The notes under the pieces: generated by a model
The model's input: only the letters and a program-made list of their open reading frames with translations
Database searches by the model: none
What the model was told of the DNA's origin: nothing
Part shown: positions 8,658-17,008 of the stretch, piece by piece
Layout: the number at the start of each line of letters is the position of its first letter
Numbering within the stretch: position 1 is the first letter of the stretch
Position numbers and translations under genes: made by a program
NCBI RefSeq assembly: GCF_000346485.2
Contig: NZ_KQ976354.1
Coordinates: 7,790,211 to 7,854,210 of the forward strand
DNA length: 64,000 nucleotides
DNA from: Scytonema hofmannii PCC 7110
GTDB lineage: Bacteria > Cyanobacteriota > Cyanobacteriia > Cyanobacteriales > Nostocaceae
Direction of reading: 5' to 3'

Positions 8658-9335
8658 ATGAATTCCAAAATAGCAGCGATGAAAGTCAAGTACGCTATTA
8701 ATCTCAGTAAAGGGCTAACTTTTCCTTTTATTTTAGGCTTGATGTTTTTCTATCAAAACTTCACGTTAGGGCCCTATGTTTACTTAGCATTACACGGTAC
8801 TTATGGGTTCCTTTGGTTACTTAAAGACCGCATTTATCCAGACAAGCAATGGGAGCAACAAATTCCCGTACCCTTAAGTATTTTTACGTTTGGATTGGTA
8901 TGTTTGTACTGGATAGCACCATTGATTCTGATTAGTAGCGGCAGTATACCATCTCTGCCCTTAGTAGCGATCGCCATATCCCTCAACATTTTAGGTGTGT
9001 TTTTACATTTCGTAAGTGATGCTCAGAAATACTTTACTCTTAAGTATCAACGCGGACTCATCACAGAAGGCTTTTTTGCTCGCTGTCGCAATACTAATTA
9101 TTTAGGAGAAATATTTATCTATAGCGCTTTTGCCATGCTAACTCAACATTGGTTCCCGTTCTTGATTCTTGGCAGTTTTATCATTGGAATTTTCATTCCA
9201 AATATGCTTAAGAAAGACCAGTCTCTTTCTCGTTATCCTGAATTTGCTGAGTACAAAAGTCAATCGGGGCTAATATTTCCAAAGTTGTTTGGTTCTACAA
9301 CTCCCAAACAAGAGGACTCTACAGCACAAACATAA
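8658..9335 (+). CDS. Isoprenylcysteine methyltransferase / DUF1295-like membrane protein
   Basis: A 225-residue protein with about six membrane segments. The C-terminal half has the signature of the ICMT/steroid-reductase-like superfamily: KYQRGLITEGFFARCRNTNYLGE, followed by a hydrophobic hairpin and a basic tail with YPEFAEYKSQSGLIFP. Eukaryotic relatives methylate prenyl-cysteine with S-adenosylmethionine or reduce steroids with NADPH; bacterial substrates are mostly unknown. The ATG at 8658 is preferred over the GTG at 8649. Transcribed alone. Confidence 0.72.
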   Translation: MNSKIAAMKVKYAINLSKGLTFPFILGLMFFYQNFTLGPYVYLALHGTYGFLWLLKDRIYPDKQWEQQIPVPLSIFTFGLVCLYWIAPLILISSGSIPSLPLVAIAISLNILGVFLHFVSDAQKYFTLKYQRGLITEGFFARCRNTNYLGEIFIYSAFAMLTQHWFPFLILGSFIIGIFIPNMLKKDQSLSRYPEFAEYKSQSGLIFPKLFGSTTPKQEDSTAQT

Positions 9336-9692
9336 AACTTATCTCACAATAACTTATCCTGTGTATCGACACTGAAAGGTCAGATTAAGATAGTATCATG
9401 CGATCGCGGCGGGTTAGAATCTGTTTGGTAATTTCTACCCATATCTAGACAATAGTGCGTAAGTCCTATAGATGACCAAATCTATCATTTTTTAGCCCAC
9501 TGAAGAATAAACTTATCAGCGTCCATCTGCTACAGGGTGCGGTTAATTCTATCTTCTCTGTATCTTATGAAATGGGCAATTATTTCTACCGTGGCAGGTT
9601 GAGAAAATACACACAGCCACGGTCAAAATCTCTAAATTGAAAGAATAAATAGCTCTTACAATCTGTTTTGCCTACATCTCATACAACAGAGA
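9336..9692. other. Intergenic, 357 bases, with a dispersed repeat
   Basis: No gene is visible. One HIP1 site near 9403. Bases 9509-9548 are the reverse complement, with about two mismatches, of 47842-47884 (core ACCGCACCCTGTAGC then GATGGACGCTGATAA), a small dispersed repeat. A GCGTAAGTCCTAT block near 9459 recurs near 58443. Confidence 0.7.
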
Positions 9693-10865
9693 TTAATAAC
9701 GAAAAATTGCTGCTACAGGCGTGCTAAACGGAATTTGTTCCGTGCCAATAGTGTAAACTGTCCCACCGTTAAGCAAAGTGTAGGCTGCGGCAAAATCTAA
9801 TAAATCGTCATCACCAGTTTCTTCTTCTTGATGCAAGAAAACTGTATCTGAAGACGGGTCAAAAAGTCCCCATTGCTCCCGGTTGGCTGCAACTATTAAA
9901 GAATCAATTCTTTGGTAATAAGCTGCAGGGATGATTTCTTTGAGGTCGTTGGATGCTTTGCCAGTGTTGGAACCATAAAGCATATTAAATCTTTCCACAA
10001 CCTCTTGCTGCGATCGATAAAAAAGAGGCTCAACAATAGGCCAAGCGCGTTCGTGCAGTCGATCTGCACTTAGAATTTCTTGATTCCCAGAGATACCATC
10101 TTCTATTAAATGCTGGTAAGTATTTGCTTCTCTGTACAATGGCATTAAGTACTCTACCCCAGCCAGCATCAAAGGCGCTGTTTGGTTTCGGAGTTTCTCT
10201 TGCAATGCACCATTAACGGCGTGGAAGAATTGCAGGATGCTTTCCTGGTGTTTATCCCTGTCAGGGCTACCCTGTCCGTGAAAAGCTCCGGGCTGTTGAA
10301 AAGAATTGGAAGTTCCTCCTTTAGAAGTCCCAATACGGAACTGACCGTCTTGGGAAGTTTCATCGTAATTGAGAGCTTCATCTAAACTAGACGGCATATT
10401 TTCTACCTCGACTTCTTGAAGACCGTAGCGATCGCCCTCAAAGAACCGGACATCTTTTTGACTCAAAGCCAAGAGATAAAAACGCCCATCGCCATTTAAA
10501 ATTGGTAGCAGTGGCTTAATATGAAATCTGTCTGTTACCACAACCATCTCATCAAATTCTAGAGGCAAAGTATAGTAGCGAAAAACGTCATTGGAAATAA
10601 AAACTGCCAGTCCTTGGTCTCCTGTTTGTTCCCAAAAATCTGTCTGATCGAGTGAATGGGATTTTGCTAGTAATGCAACAGCATCATTATGCTCAATTCC
10701 AGCATCAATTAAGCGAGCTTCAGCATCTTTCACCAAGTTTTTAAACCGAATAGAGTTTTGTCTTACCTCCGGTCCGGCTGTTTGGATTGGCATATAAATT
10801 GAAACAGAATTTTGTCTTGGCAGTTCTAGTAATGTCTTGATTTCCTCTCTAGAAATTAATGCCAT
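9693..10865 (-). CDS. baeRF-type (bacterial eRF1-like) protein
   Basis: A 390-residue soluble protein that I recognise as one of the bacterial archaeo-eukaryotic release-factor-like families (baeRF3/7 group): N-terminal SREEIKTLLELP and VSIYMP, RFKNLVKDAE, central FYLLALSQKDVRFFEGDRYGL, and the C-terminal PLMLAGVEYLMPLYREA and GGTVYTIGTEQIP blocks. Relatives are predicted to act on stalled or special ribosomes; the biochemical role is not established. The start is firm: AGGAGGT lies seven bases before the ATG at 10865, a stronger ribosome site than most genes here. The leader contains a nested hairpin at 10894-10939. Confidence 0.72.
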   Translation of the reverse strand: MALISREEIKTLLELPRQNSVSIYMPIQTAGPEVRQNSIRFKNLVKDAEARLIDAGIEHNDAVALLAKSHSLDQTDFWEQTGDQGLAVFISNDVFRYYTLPLEFDEMVVVTDRFHIKPLLPILNGDGRFYLLALSQKDVRFFEGDRYGLQEVEVENMPSSLDEALNYDETSQDGQFRIGTSKGGTSNSFQQPGAFHGQGSPDRDKHQESILQFFHAVNGALQEKLRNQTAPLMLAGVEYLMPLYREANTYQHLIEDGISGNQEILSADRLHERAWPIVEPLFYRSQQEVVERFNMLYGSNTGKASNDLKEIIPAAYYQRIDSLIVAANREQWGLFDPSSDTVFLHQEEETGDDDLLDFAAAYTLLNGGTVYTIGTEQIPFSTPVAAIFRY

Positions 10866-10893
10866 GCTATATACCTCCTAAGGATGAGAACAC

Positions 10894-10939
10894 ACATCCC
10901 AAATTAGACCGCTACTATTCCAACGGTCTGATGGGATGT
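10894..10939. promoter_or_regulatory. Hairpin in the leader of the baeRF-type gene
   Basis: ACATCCCA and TGGGATGT enclose AGACCG and CGGTCT, a two-step stem about 30 bases before the start codon. On the plus strand a run of T follows, so it could be a terminator for plus-strand transcripts; for the minus gene it would be a structured 5' leader. Confidence 0.6.
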
Positions 10940-11250
10940 TTTTCCCAGATTACTCAATCTGGCTTTATTTCACGTCAAATAACGTGAAGTTTCATCTTTC
11001 TTATGGCAGGCAATAGATGTAAAACTTTTTCCCGACCTTATTCCCTTATCTTCTGGCATTTAACTGTCCTTTTTTTTCCGCCAGTTCTCTAGAGCACTAA
11101 TCACAAAACTAGCTATCTCAATTAGGCTTGACACAATAAGTCAGAAGAATCTAAATGTAGTGACAGGAAAACAGACAAAAAGGATTTAAACCATATAGTC
11201 GTTAGTAAGCGAGCTATAATTGGTGTAATGCTCAAACCGCGCCATCTCCT
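10940..11250. other. Intergenic, 311 bases
   Basis: Nothing recognised besides A+T-rich sequence. Promoters for the minus-strand baeRF-type gene should lie at the left end. Confidence 0.5.
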
Positions 11251-11455
11251 TCAAAGTTCCAGATTTTCTTGGGATGAATGCCAGAACCGAGCAACACTAA
11301 TTTGCTTCTTATCCTCTTCGACTCGATACACAATACGATATGGCTTGAGAATAACTTGCCGAATATCAGAACTGTTGAATTCCGGCACCATCTGACCGAA
11401 CAATCGCTTCTAAATCTCCAAGTGCTTTCGGAGACAATATTACATTGTAGTCCAT
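11251..11455 (-). pseudogene. RelE/ParE-type toxin, internally deleted and frameshifted
   Basis: From the ATG at 11455 the frame reads MDYNVILSPKALGDLEAIVR, a classic RelE/ParE N-terminus, and then hits a TGA at 11366-11368. A second frame continues as VPEFNSSDIRQVILKPYRIV, YRVEEDKKQ and ARFWHSSQENLEL to a stop at 11251-11253, the family's C-terminal half. Compared with relatives of about 95 residues, roughly 25-30 codons between the two parts are gone, and the junction is out of frame. The start overlaps the antitoxin end by 16 bases. Confidence 0.85.
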
Positions 11456-11625
11456 TCTGCCATCATTTGCTCTACGGACTCCACAGATATACCCTGTCCC
11501 CGATCGATTTCGTCTAAACCTTCTTTAACAGCCGCAATAAACTCTATCTTCCGCACTATTTCGCGCAAAGATATGGTCGTAGGTAAACGCTTTACAAGTT
11601 CAAGCACTGCTTCTTTGTCACTCAT
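11440..11625 (-). CDS. Antitoxin of a broken RelE-type module
   Basis: A 61-residue acidic helical protein: LELVKRLPTTISLREIVRKIEFIAAVKEGLDEIDRGQGISVESVEQMM, a form commonly found just before RelE/ParE toxins in cyanobacteria. It ends 16 bases inside the toxin start. The antitoxin looks intact while its toxin is deleted. Confidence 0.72.
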   Translation of the reverse strand: MSDKEAVLELVKRLPTTISLREIVRKIEFIAAVKEGLDEIDRGQGISVESVEQMMAEWTTM

Positions 11626-11802
11626 TACAAATCATAGCTTGTTTAGATGGACATAGATATTATACGCGGAAATTTGCGAAATATTGCAGCTTTACTATTT
11701 CTAAGAAGTTGTCTAGCTTGTGCTGGATGAATTGGGTCGAAGGGGTCAGCTAACTAAATATTCGGGGCATGAAGCCCCGTCACTAAGCGTGCGGGGTGCT
11801 GA

Positions 11803-12471
11803 CTAAATATTAGGCGGATCTGGGTTAACGTGCTTTGGGTTTGTAATCATATCACTTTTGCCTTGGCTGGTAAACCCCAAAGTCACGCGTTTCATAATCC
11901 AATGCAACACTGCTAGTACTCCAAAAGTAATAGCAATAATAACTAAAGGTTGTTTGCCCAAAATTTCTTCTATACCCTTGGTCAGCACAGTATCCAATTG
12001 AGTGACAAAATCCCAACTATTAAAACGCAAGAATCGCCCCCAATACACCCCAATGGCGCAGAGAGCATGAGTCGCCATCTCAACTCCTAAAATCCATTGG
12101 CTCTTGCCTATCCTATGTAGGTAATAACCTAAGTTAATTAAAGATATAACGTAAGCTTCAAATCCTGCTAAGATGACTAGTAGATACAGTGGTATGAGTA
12201 CAAGGGTTATCATCCATATGGATTGGATTGTACGGACATCATCTATCAAGTGGATGACATCGGTTAACAAGTAAGGGGCATTAGGTAGAAAAGCAAAGAA
12301 AACTAGGAATCCCAGCCACCAAACCCAAGACCGTCCTCGCTTAACGCGAAATAGCCACACACTCAAAGCCAATGGTATAAATGCCAGAAATAGATTCCAA
12401 GTCATCCAACGCATATTAATTTGCAGGACTTGTATGACTCTGGCTATCAATTCAATCATTTCCTCTTTCAT
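11803..12471 (-). CDS. DUF1361 membrane protein
   Basis: A 222-residue protein with about six membrane helices. NLFLAFIPLALSVWLF near the start and FLPNAPYLLTDVIHL near residue 65 are the DUF1361 signatures; later helices include SLINLGYYLHRIG and GVYWGRFLRFNSWD. Function of the family is unknown. The ATG at 12471 follows an AAGCAG-like ribosome site. A GC-rich hairpin (CGGGGC/GCCCCG at 11764-11779) lies 24 bases past the stop and might help end transcription. Confidence 0.82.
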   Translation of the reverse strand: MKEEMIELIARVIQVLQINMRWMTWNLFLAFIPLALSVWLFRVKRGRSWVWWLGFLVFFAFLPNAPYLLTDVIHLIDDVRTIQSIWMITLVLIPLYLLVILAGFEAYVISLINLGYYLHRIGKSQWILGVEMATHALCAIGVYWGRFLRFNSWDFVTQLDTVLTKGIEEILGKQPLVIIAITFGVLAVLHWIMKRVTLGFTSQGKSDMITNPKHVNPDPPNI

Positions 12472-12709
12472 AGCTGCTTCCCTAAAAAGCGTGTAAATGG
12501 TTTAAAGACCCCATGTATTTTTAAGCTAGCTGATGATCTGACAAAACGTCATCAGGTAATTGGGCATTGGGCCTTGGGCATTGAAAACACCTTCTTCTTA
12601 CTAACTATAAGGACAACTTTGCGAGATTAGAAGTTTCATCTCTGGAATGTTGCCCTTACTTAGCTATTATATTACTCGTTACCCACTTAGTTTAGTTTTT
12701 AAAATGGCA

Positions 12710-14152
12710 TCAACGGAGCATCACTCGACTGCGGGGACCGATTGATGGTTTGGGTATATATATTTTTTTCCTGCACTGGGTTGAATTTTTCATGTTATCT
12801 CGCGAACATATAGCGGAAGCAAGGGTAGAGGGGTCAGTTCGACTCGTGTTTAAGGAATTTCCATTGCTAAACTCTACCTGAGGCAAAGTAGAGGGTGATG
12901 GAGAATTAGGCTCGTTGACATCTATGCTGGGTGTGGTCAAAGGTATCACATTGCTGTTATCAACGCTGTTATCAACAATGGGTGTAGTAGGTGCTGGTGT
13001 GAAATTACTAGCAATGGGTGTAGTAGGCGGTAGTGTGGGATTGCTAACAATGGGTGTGGTAGGCGGTGGTGTGGGATTGCTAACAATGGGTGTAGTAGGC
13101 GGTGGTGTGGGATTACTAACAACTGGTGGTAGGGGTGGCGGTGGTGTGGGATTGCTAACAACTGGTGGTGGTGGGGGCGGTGGTGTGGGATTGCTAACAA
13201 TTGGTGGTAGGGGTGGCGGTGGTGTGGGATTGCTAACAATTGGTGTGGTAGGTGCTGGTGTGGGATTGCTAACAATTGGTGGTAGGGGTGGTGGGGGTGT
13301 GGGATTACTAACAACTGGTGGTGGTGGCGGTGGTGTGGGATTGCGAACGATGGGTGTGGCGTCTGTAGGTACTTTAATCGTCAATCTCACTAAAGGGCTG
13401 TTTGCCATTTTTAAGGACGTGACGCTTGGTTTACCTGGTATATCGGATCGCAAATCAAAGACTGTGGGACTTTCACCACCGTTGCGATCGCTATATCGAG
13501 GTCCTTGTCCGCTAACTTCAAATGTCCCCTGGTACTGCTGTCCTGTTTTTGGATCGGTCACAACACCAGTGTAAAAAGCTTTTGTCAGTCCAAACTCATC
13601 TTGAACGACACCTTGAAATTTTGTTTCTGGTATTTTGCCTTGGTAGCTATAAGGTGTTAGCTGACCATCTGATAGTGCTGGTGAAGAGAGAATGCCATCC
13701 AGTGAGATGACGGGAATTCCTTTAAAATCAACGTAGTACCCCAGGCTACCATCGGCGCGTGTTTGAACTTTAACAAAATTAGATGTGTATATGGGGACAA
13801 AATTAGGATTCTGCTTGGTGCCTATATTTCGCATATAAGTACCGTTGGAGTCAGTATCTATACGGGTGACCCTGTTGTTGAAGTTAGGGTTAAAGCTGGG
13901 GAGTTGAATAGTGCCTGAGAGTCTGCCTGTGCTTTGTATTGTTAATTGTGCGGCTGCTTTGGGAGCTTCTAAATTAATTATGGCTGAAACTAGGCTACAA
14001 CTGCTAAGGAGGAGTAGACCTAATTTAGAGATTTTGTTTTTTGAACCGCAGATGAACGCTGATGGACGCGGATAGTTTGAATCTGCGTGTATTTGCGGAT
14101 ATATGCGGTTGCCGTTTTGAATTGGTTTTTGACCAGACGCAAGGAATTGCAT
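12710..14152 (-). CDS. Proline-rich repeat protein, exported, function unknown
   Basis: 480 residues. After a likely signal segment (LGLLLLSSCSLVSAII, residues 44-60, cleaved near KAAAQ) comes a globular region to about residue 270 (TGRLSGTIQLPSF, GYYVDFKGIPVISLDG, QYQGTFEVSG) and then ten imperfect 11-13 residue units built on SNPTPPPP-x-PPIV or SNPTPPPTTPIV, a Ser/Pro-rich linker, and a C-terminus with SAICSRDNMKNSTQCRKK. It is probably surface- or wall-associated. The first 40 residues are translated from a dispersed DNA repeat (14043-14105), so the original N-terminus may have been replaced. Confidence 0.65.
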   Translation of the reverse strand: MQFLASGQKPIQNGNRIYPQIHADSNYPRPSAFICGSKNKISKLGLLLLSSCSLVSAIINLEAPKAAAQLTIQSTGRLSGTIQLPSFNPNFNNRVTRIDTDSNGTYMRNIGTKQNPNFVPIYTSNFVKVQTRADGSLGYYVDFKGIPVISLDGILSSPALSDGQLTPYSYQGKIPETKFQGVVQDEFGLTKAFYTGVVTDPKTGQQYQGTFEVSGQGPRYSDRNGGESPTVFDLRSDIPGKPSVTSLKMANSPLVRLTIKVPTDATPIVRNPTPPPPPPVVSNPTPPPPLPPIVSNPTPAPTTPIVSNPTPPPPLPPIVSNPTPPPPPPPVVSNPTPPPPLPPVVSNPTPPPTTPIVSNPTPPPTTPIVSNPTLPPTTPIASNFTPAPTTPIVDNSVDNSNVIPLTTPSIDVNEPNSPSPSTLPQVEFSNGNSLNTSRTDPSTLASAICSRDNMKNSTQCRKKIYIPKPSIGPRSRVMLR

Positions 14153-14299
14153 TGGGAATGTGTTTGGTGGATTATAAAGTCATAAAAATCACGTCTGATT
14201 CTATGGGATGTGTTGGACTCACCCTTGTTGCCTGTTGATTGATTGCTGATTGTCTACGTATGCTTTAAAGCATTTGATTACATTTACACAAGTGTGAAA

Positions 14300-16222
14300 T
14301 TAAAACCGGAAGGTTGCTCTCACTGTTCCAATAACTAAAGTGTCGTTGGCTGAGTTGTGATCTGGGTTGAAGAGAACTAGTAAGCCGGGAGTGATGGATA
14401 AATACTCATTCAATTGGGCGCGATAAAAAAGTTCTAAGTGTAATGCACTGTCGCTGCGTCCTCCTGGTGTTCCGCCTTCGGAAAAGTTGGGAAGATTGTA
14501 TTCTTCTGGTAAGGTGCTGGAGGTAATTTTGGGTGGTTGACCGACGAGAATTCCTCCGAGATTACCTTGCCGGAGTAAGTTGGGAAATGCAGCAAATGCC
14601 ATCCAGTTGGTTGTTTTTACGCTTCCAGAGAGTTCTTCTGGATTGGAAAAAGTCCAGCCTCCCCAACCACCTAACTGAAAGTTGGGATTGATGCGCCATG
14701 CTACAGTTGCTCCTACAGCATGAGTGTTGAAGGCAACGGGTGGTGCAAATGGAGAGATTAATTGAGCATCGCCGATACCAGTTCCTAACAAGCCATCGGG
14801 AGAGTGGGAGTAAAGATAATGAATGCCTACATCAATATTGTTGGTTGGTGCAAGGCTTAACTGAGCGCCAGCCGTATATCTACCACCAAAGAGTCCACCA
14901 GCTTGAGCATTATTGGGAAAACTGGGTATTTCCGCACTGTAGACTCCTTGTAAACTGATGCGATCGCTGATTTGCCAGTCAAAACCTATGCCGCCCGTAC
15001 CGTTACCGATTGCCAAAATAGGATTGCGCTGACCAAATAAAGAGATAGCTCCTTCTCCAGAACCTTCTAAAGGGTTTATACCACGGAAGGTGTTGCTTGG
15101 GTTCACACCTGCTGTACCAACGACAATGCCAAAGTTATTGGAGACAGGGAATCGGTAAGACAACTCGTTAAGCACTAAATCTTTGTCTGTGTCTAGTTCA
15201 TAACCCAAGCGTCCCATATTGGTAAATACAAATGGTGCATTAGAGCCTAAGTTTCCCGCAGTTAGACCAGTTAGGAGTAAATCTCTTCCCGTGAATGAAG
15301 TCGCAAGTGTTAATTGTACGTTATTTGCAAATGTGAAATTTGTTTGTGCGTTGCGTTCGGGTATACCGTCTCTAGGAAACAAATCAATATCAGCTTTGTT
15401 CGAGCCTTGCAAGCCAAAAATGACTTGTCCAACAAGTTTAGTTGTTGTGGAAAACTGGTTTTTTGCAACTTGTGATGTTCTGCCTTCCAAAGAAGCAACA
15501 CGCTCTTGAATTGTCTTTAACTCCGCCTGAAATTCCAATTGCAGCTTTTCTAACAGAATTAAATCTTCGTTAGTCAGAGCGTCTTTTGTACTATTGCCAA
15601 TCAATTCGCTGATTTTTTCCAAGCAAGCCGCTAATCCTGCAGCAAATTCATAACGATTGATAGCTCGATTACCTCGATAAGTGCGATCGGGATACCCAGC
15701 AATACAGCCATAGCGTTCTACTAAAGATTGCAAAGCACTAAAAGCCCAGTCAGAGGGTTGAATATCACCAAGTTGCGATACAGATGTCACTTGGGACATG
15801 GGATCGTTTTCTGGGGAATGAGGGAGTGAGGGAGAAAATTCTACCTTGTCCCCCTTGTCTTCCTTGCCCCTCCGTACTTCTACTGCTTGTACTAGGCTGT
15901 AGGGGGTTTGAGGATGTTTTTTCTCCGTAATATTACTGAATATTTTTTTACTTTCTATTTTTATGGCTAACGGGGCAGATTGAGGACTACCATCCAGTGG
16001 TAGAAATTCGGGTGGTGTCATTTCAGCAGGTTGAATAACTTGAGTTCCCTCCGCGATCGCCGATCCGTTCACCGCTTCTTTTACCTTAATTGGTGGCTGC
16101 TCTGGCAGTTTTGGGGCAGATGGTTGCCCTGCTGCCAACACGCCTGCCATTAGCAGACCAATGTCGCTCATTGTATTTATATATAAATTTAGACTTACAT
16201 TCCTTTTGACAGAGAGAGGCAT
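14300..16222 (-). CDS. SLH-domain OprB-family porin
   Basis: 640 residues with the order typical for cyanobacterial outer-membrane porins: a leader, an SLH domain (VTSVSQLGDIQPSDWAFSAL, LVERYGCIAGYPDRTYRG, NRYEFAAGLAACL), a short coiled coil (LLEKLQLEFQAELKTIQERVASLE), then an OprB-like beta barrel ending in the aromatic motif TVRATFRF. The SLH domain anchors it to peptidoglycan-linked polymer. Members pass small solutes or inorganic ions including iron. The ATG at 16222 is used; an ATG 17 codons on (MSDIGLLM) would give a shorter leader. The linker before the SLH domain is unusually long, about 130 residues. Confidence 0.88.
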   Translation of the reverse strand: MPLSVKRNVSLNLYINTMSDIGLLMAGVLAAGQPSAPKLPEQPPIKVKEAVNGSAIAEGTQVIQPAEMTPPEFLPLDGSPQSAPLAIKIESKKIFSNITEKKHPQTPYSLVQAVEVRRGKEDKGDKVEFSPSLPHSPENDPMSQVTSVSQLGDIQPSDWAFSALQSLVERYGCIAGYPDRTYRGNRAINRYEFAAGLAACLEKISELIGNSTKDALTNEDLILLEKLQLEFQAELKTIQERVASLEGRTSQVAKNQFSTTTKLVGQVIFGLQGSNKADIDLFPRDGIPERNAQTNFTFANNVQLTLATSFTGRDLLLTGLTAGNLGSNAPFVFTNMGRLGYELDTDKDLVLNELSYRFPVSNNFGIVVGTAGVNPSNTFRGINPLEGSGEGAISLFGQRNPILAIGNGTGGIGFDWQISDRISLQGVYSAEIPSFPNNAQAGGLFGGRYTAGAQLSLAPTNNIDVGIHYLYSHSPDGLLGTGIGDAQLISPFAPPVAFNTHAVGATVAWRINPNFQLGGWGGWTFSNPEELSGSVKTTNWMAFAAFPNLLRQGNLGGILVGQPPKITSSTLPEEYNLPNFSEGGTPGGRSDSALHLELFYRAQLNEYLSITPGLLVLFNPDHNSANDTLVIGTVRATFRF

Positions 16223-16441
16223 TGTCAACCCGGAATATTGCTTATTAATAAGTATTAATAATTACTAATAATAAAAATTGTGTTGCAGACACCAAGAGCA
16301 AAAAAGTAGCCCTGACATTGATGTCAGGCTAAAAGCTGAGACCATTAGAGATTTCCAGAAATTCATCGGGTGGTTCACCTGCCTACTTAGCGTTAATGGA
16401 TAACTAAGGCGACGGTTTTTGGCATCGCTCAACTTTATATA

Positions 16442-16569
16442 AGGGACTTCCAAATAAAAAAATATCCCAAAATTTCTTGTGGTGCGGGCGTCCCCGCCCG
16501 CCACTAGCATAGGACGGGCGAGGACGCCCATCCCACAATCACCGGATAATTTATTTCTTGGAAGTCCCT
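16442..16569. mobile_element. Fold-back (MITE-like) element, family A, complete
   Basis: Terminal inverted repeats AGGGACTTCCAA and TTGGAAGTCCCT (12 of 12) bound a 128-base element with an internal GC-rich hairpin (GGGCGTCCCCGCCC facing GGGCGAGGACGCCC). Related copies: 44662-44788 complete, 37071-37303 complete but inverted and expanded, 7662-7727 half. No coding capacity, so it would need a transposase in trans. Confidence 0.88.
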
Positions 16570-17008
16570 AAGCTTGTGACTGCAAGGATTTTAGATTATT
16601 CGCTCACGAAAGTCATGGAAGAGCGATATACTAATAATCAATAATTTTAATTATTGTATCAATTAGGATAGAAATTCCATAGATTAAGGCATCATATAAA
16701 AATAAGTTGTACAAATCTTATCTAAAATAGATTGTAAATCTAGCTTTCACATAGCAAGTGTTCAAGTTCTTTTTACACAGATCCTAATAGGCTAATAACT
16801 TATGCAATACCTTAAAAAGAATATTACAGCAGTTTTCACCTAAATGAACCACATTATTGGTAGTGGCGCAATGCCTTGCGCCACTACATCTGTGGTCTAT
16901 TTACCTGAAAATGGCTGTAAGTAAAGCTATTTCATAAGTTGAAAAAGTTCTCTGAAAAACAGGATATCTTGAAAAAAATCCAATGATTGCAAATATTAAA
17001 TATCAAAT
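16570..17008. other. Intergenic, 439 bases, A+T-rich
   Basis: Between the fold-back element and the monooxygenase. Only one structure stands out, the perfect hairpin at 16860-16887. No open frame with family resemblance. Confidence 0.6.
16860..16887. repeat. Perfect hairpin repeat, 12-base stem
   Basis: GTAGTGGCGCAA, loop TGCC, TTGCGCCACTAC. A related copy (GTACGGGCGCAA-TGCC-TTGCGCCCCTAC) lies at 22133-22160 in the cobalt/nickel operon, showing compensating changes in the stem. Confidence 0.9.

Noticed and set aside
11278..11517. 79-residue frame on the plus strand
   Set aside because: It is antisense to the RelE-type toxin remnant and its antitoxin, both of which have clear family signatures.
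12915..13574. 219-residue Gly/Val-rich open frame on the plus strand
   Set aside because: It is the antisense shadow of the proline-rich repeats of the minus-strand gene; the repeat period keeps it open and it has no family signature.
16265..16531. 88-residue frame on the minus strand
   Set aside because: It runs through the fold-back element and has no protein-like composition.
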